From NCBI GenBank assembly GCA_034766995.1, contig CM068322.1, positions 5,414,589-5,478,588 of the forward strand: a DNA stretch of 64,000 nucleotides, given 5' to 3'. The notes beneath the pieces were generated by a model. It made no database searches. It was not told the origin of the DNA and saw only the letters and a list, made by a program, of their open reading frames with translations. A program made the position numbers and the translations under genes. Origin of the DNA: Acanthacorydalis orientalis. Its lineage: Eukaryota; Arthropoda; Insecta; Megaloptera; Corydalidae. Positions 61,645-64,000 of this stretch are shown in pieces. Within the stretch, counting starts at the first letter, position 1, and each line of letters starts with the position of its first letter.

Positions 61645-62078
61645 GGAAATGTTGCTATTACACGAAGTATAATATACAGTATAATACACAGTACATACAA
61701 GTATATTCACTTAATATTTTTTTTTCAAAAAGGATTTACCTATTTTTTTAAGTGTTCTAATCAAAGTTTACGTAATGTTCTCGTTACGCTTGATAAATAA
61801 AAGATGCCGGGCCTAAAATATTGTTTTTAAATGATGAATCCATCAAAATAGATCTTATAGATTTTTTGGAATTTTAACAATGATGTACTCTTGTAAATGT
61901 AAACTATGATATTCATTAATTATCAAAAATATAAAATACGTTAACAGCCATAAAATACACGTTATTAAAAAATAATTATGAATAATAATAATATAATTTT
62001 ATTTCCATTTTTTATTCTTTGTGACGTTAACTCGATATCTTATTTAATTTTAAGACATCTTACGTAACACGCAATAAA
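61645..62078. other. AT-rich DNA without a recognised gene
   Basis: Nothing supportable recognised. Confidence 0.55.
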
Positions 62079-62079
62079 C

Positions 62080-62082
62080 ATA

Positions 62083-62114
<32 letters not shown>

Positions 62115-62135
62115 ATGTATATGTATATATATATG

Positions 62136-62166
<31 letters not shown>

Positions 62167-62223
62167 GTATATATATATGTATATATATATATATATATGT
62201 ATATATATAAATATATATATATG

Positions 62224-62272
<49 letters not shown>

Positions 62273-62283
62273 GTATATATATG

Positions 62284-62364
<81 letters not shown>

Positions 62365-62389
62365 GTATATATATATATGTATATATATG

Positions 62390-62420
<31 letters not shown>

Positions 62421-62423
62421 GTG

Positions 62424-62456
<33 letters not shown>

Positions 62457-62504
62457 GTATATAATGTATATATATATATGTATGTATATATATATATATG
62501 TATA

Positions 62505-62538
<34 letters not shown>
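62080..62538. repeat. ~460-bp (TA)n/GTA minisatellite
   Basis: Runs of (TA)n punctuated by single G residues (TATATATATGTA units) spaced mostly 10-18 bp apart and almost always in the same phase. Because the G always falls in TATGTATA context, all six frames stay open or nearly so, giving Tyr-Ile-Met/His strings up to 173 codons. These are not genes. Confidence 0.98.
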
Positions 62539-62542
<4 letters not shown>

Positions 62543-62559
62543 TCAACAATAAATTCTAG

Positions 62560-63080
62560 ATTAAAATACAAGTATTATGATTTTCTATGAAGATTTATTA
62601 TGATAAAAATGTAATCTTTTCGATAGGATATTTTGTTACAAAATATTATTATTTAATGAAATCGTTCGAAATTTCAGAATTTAAATATAACTAAAGGATA
62701 TTTAATTATTATAAATGTTGTATGATGTTGATTATTCTTATAAAATTATTTAAACAAACGAAATTGTTTAATTTCAATTGCTATTATTTTAATATTCTAA
62801 ATAAGAATAATATGGATAATCAAGTAAATGAACTCCTAATATAATTTATTTATTGTCGAATTCCTTTCTAAACCAAATACAATAAAGTACACATTAAATT
62901 AGAATTTTTTTAAGTACCACTTTTTCATGTCAGACAAGTGAAACAAGAATCATAATCTGGTTTAACCATATTATAACATTGAAATTGAAGTCATTTTATG
63001 TTTATTTTTAATTACTAAATAATAACAGATTATAAAAAACTGAAATTATTTTTAGCTGGTTATTGATGTTTTGTGTACCA
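62560..63080. other. AT-rich DNA without a recognised gene
   Basis: Nothing supportable recognised. Confidence 0.55.
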
Positions 63081-63084
63081 AATT

Positions 63085-63156
<72 letters not shown>
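63085..63156. repeat. (AC)n-(AT)n microsatellite
   Basis: (AC)13 or so followed by about 46 bp of (AT)n. Frames through it at 63071-63399 begin in the repeat and show no domain beyond it. Confidence 0.98.
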
Positions 63157-63159
<3 letters not shown>

Positions 63160-63399
63160 TGTGTGTTTACGAGCATGTGTGTGCTTATGTGTGTCCTGTG
63201 TGTGCAAGGAATTACTTTATTCTATCTTAAAATTTATAACCGTCACACAACGTTTATTGTTACGTGGAAGAATAAAATCTTGTGTACGTTCAACAACGAA
63301 TCGGAGACAAAAATCCAATACAAATCTAATCACGTATTTGAAAATAAATTCTACATTCACACTATAGCATTGGCTATAAGTACAAAAATTATAGATTAA

Positions 63400-64000
63400 A
63401 GGCACGTATAAATCAACCTAGTGAATAGAATAATGCATAACCTAATATTTTCCTGGTTCAAATTTAGATTCGAGTTAGAGTAGTTATTTTTTACAAATAA
63501 CGAATAGTTTCTTTGTCAATGTACTCGATTTCATGTGTTTTTCTCAAAATATTCCTCTTCAAAATATTTTTCTGTTTATATAAAAAATAGTAATATTTTC
63601 TGTTAAATCTACAATTCTTTTACTACATTTCAGTGATGATGTATATATGTATAATAATTCAAAACATCATATTATATTTTCAAGTAAAAGTGGTCAAAAT
63701 TATAACGCAGTGGAAGTAGAGAAATTTGAAAAATTATTTTCTTTAAAAATATATCAATTTTTTTTTATTTTGATGATATATGAAATCTCTGCTCAGTTAC
63801 TAAGGTACATAGTAATGAATGAATTTAAATTAAATAATATAGTTTAATATTACAAATAAATTCTTTTAAAAGTATTATATTATACATTTTTAAAAATATA
63901 AGTTCTTAATTTTATTTAATTATTTTCATTCTATTCTATAGGTAAATAATCAACTTATATCAAATAGTATAGTTTTTTACACATATACTTTATGAGTAGA
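63400..64000. other. AT-rich DNA without a recognised gene
   Basis: A 66-codon plus-strand frame at 63647-63847 is lysine/isoleucine-rich with no recognised domain. Nothing else supportable. Confidence 0.5.

Noticed and set aside
62040..62571. Overlapping frames of 93-173 codons on both strands
   Set aside because: They are translations of the (TA)n/GTA repeat (Tyr-Ile-Met/His strings) with no other content.

Overview
This window looks like a very AT-rich, gene-poor stretch of an animal nuclear genome, most likely an insect or another arthropod. The evidence is the extreme AT content, about fifty long (AT)n microsatellites, many Tc1/mariner relics of families common in insects, piggyBac-type and hAT-type remnants, and short retroposon tails ending in (ACCA)n or (AACT)n. 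No bacterial operon, ribosomal RNA, canonical tRNA or CRISPR array is visible. I found no intact protein-coding gene. The longest open frame is 169 codons and most frames over 60 codons are microsatellite translations (Tyr-Ile repeats) or chance. The window probably lies in intergenic DNA or inside very large introns.

Transposon layout. At least ten Tc1/mariner/IS630-type relics can be read after allowing frameshifts: 540-1175 (-), 7094-7992 (-), 11400-12560 (-), 16887-17254 (-), 19470-20200 (+), 27846-28145 (+), 34074-34565 (-), 51742-52397 (+), 54240-55063 (+) and 55232-56504 (+). The last keeps both terminal inverted repeats (TIRs) and a TA target duplication. None can encode a working transposase: catalytic aspartates, frames or whole domains are lost. 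Other DNA elements are a TTAA-flanked MITE (24358-25063), an internally deleted piggyBac relic (32203-32832), a long-inverted-repeat MITE split by a retroposon (27313-27797), a MITE with 58-bp TIRs fused to a mariner fragment (51238-51749), and hAT-like ends near 5.7 and 6.1 kb. Retroposon traces lie at 2.15, 2.72, 27.36, 30.4, 33.0, 36.9 and 54.0 kb.

CpG- and GC-richer islands stand out at 18.18-18.72, 31.06-31.60, 45.36-45.72, 49.54-50.09 and 60.95-61.64 kb. They could be promoters, first exons, non-coding RNA exons or conserved regulatory DNA, but none has a convincing coding frame. A ~47-bp sequence in the 31 kb island recurs diverged at 53.4 kb. Several strong hairpins or palindromes (57671-57727, 33269-33290, 36186-36218, 58055-58095) are not tied to a recognised element.

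No gene system with cooperating parts is visible. The most informative content is the nested and deleted transposons, plus the GC islands and hairpins as candidates for undescribed function.
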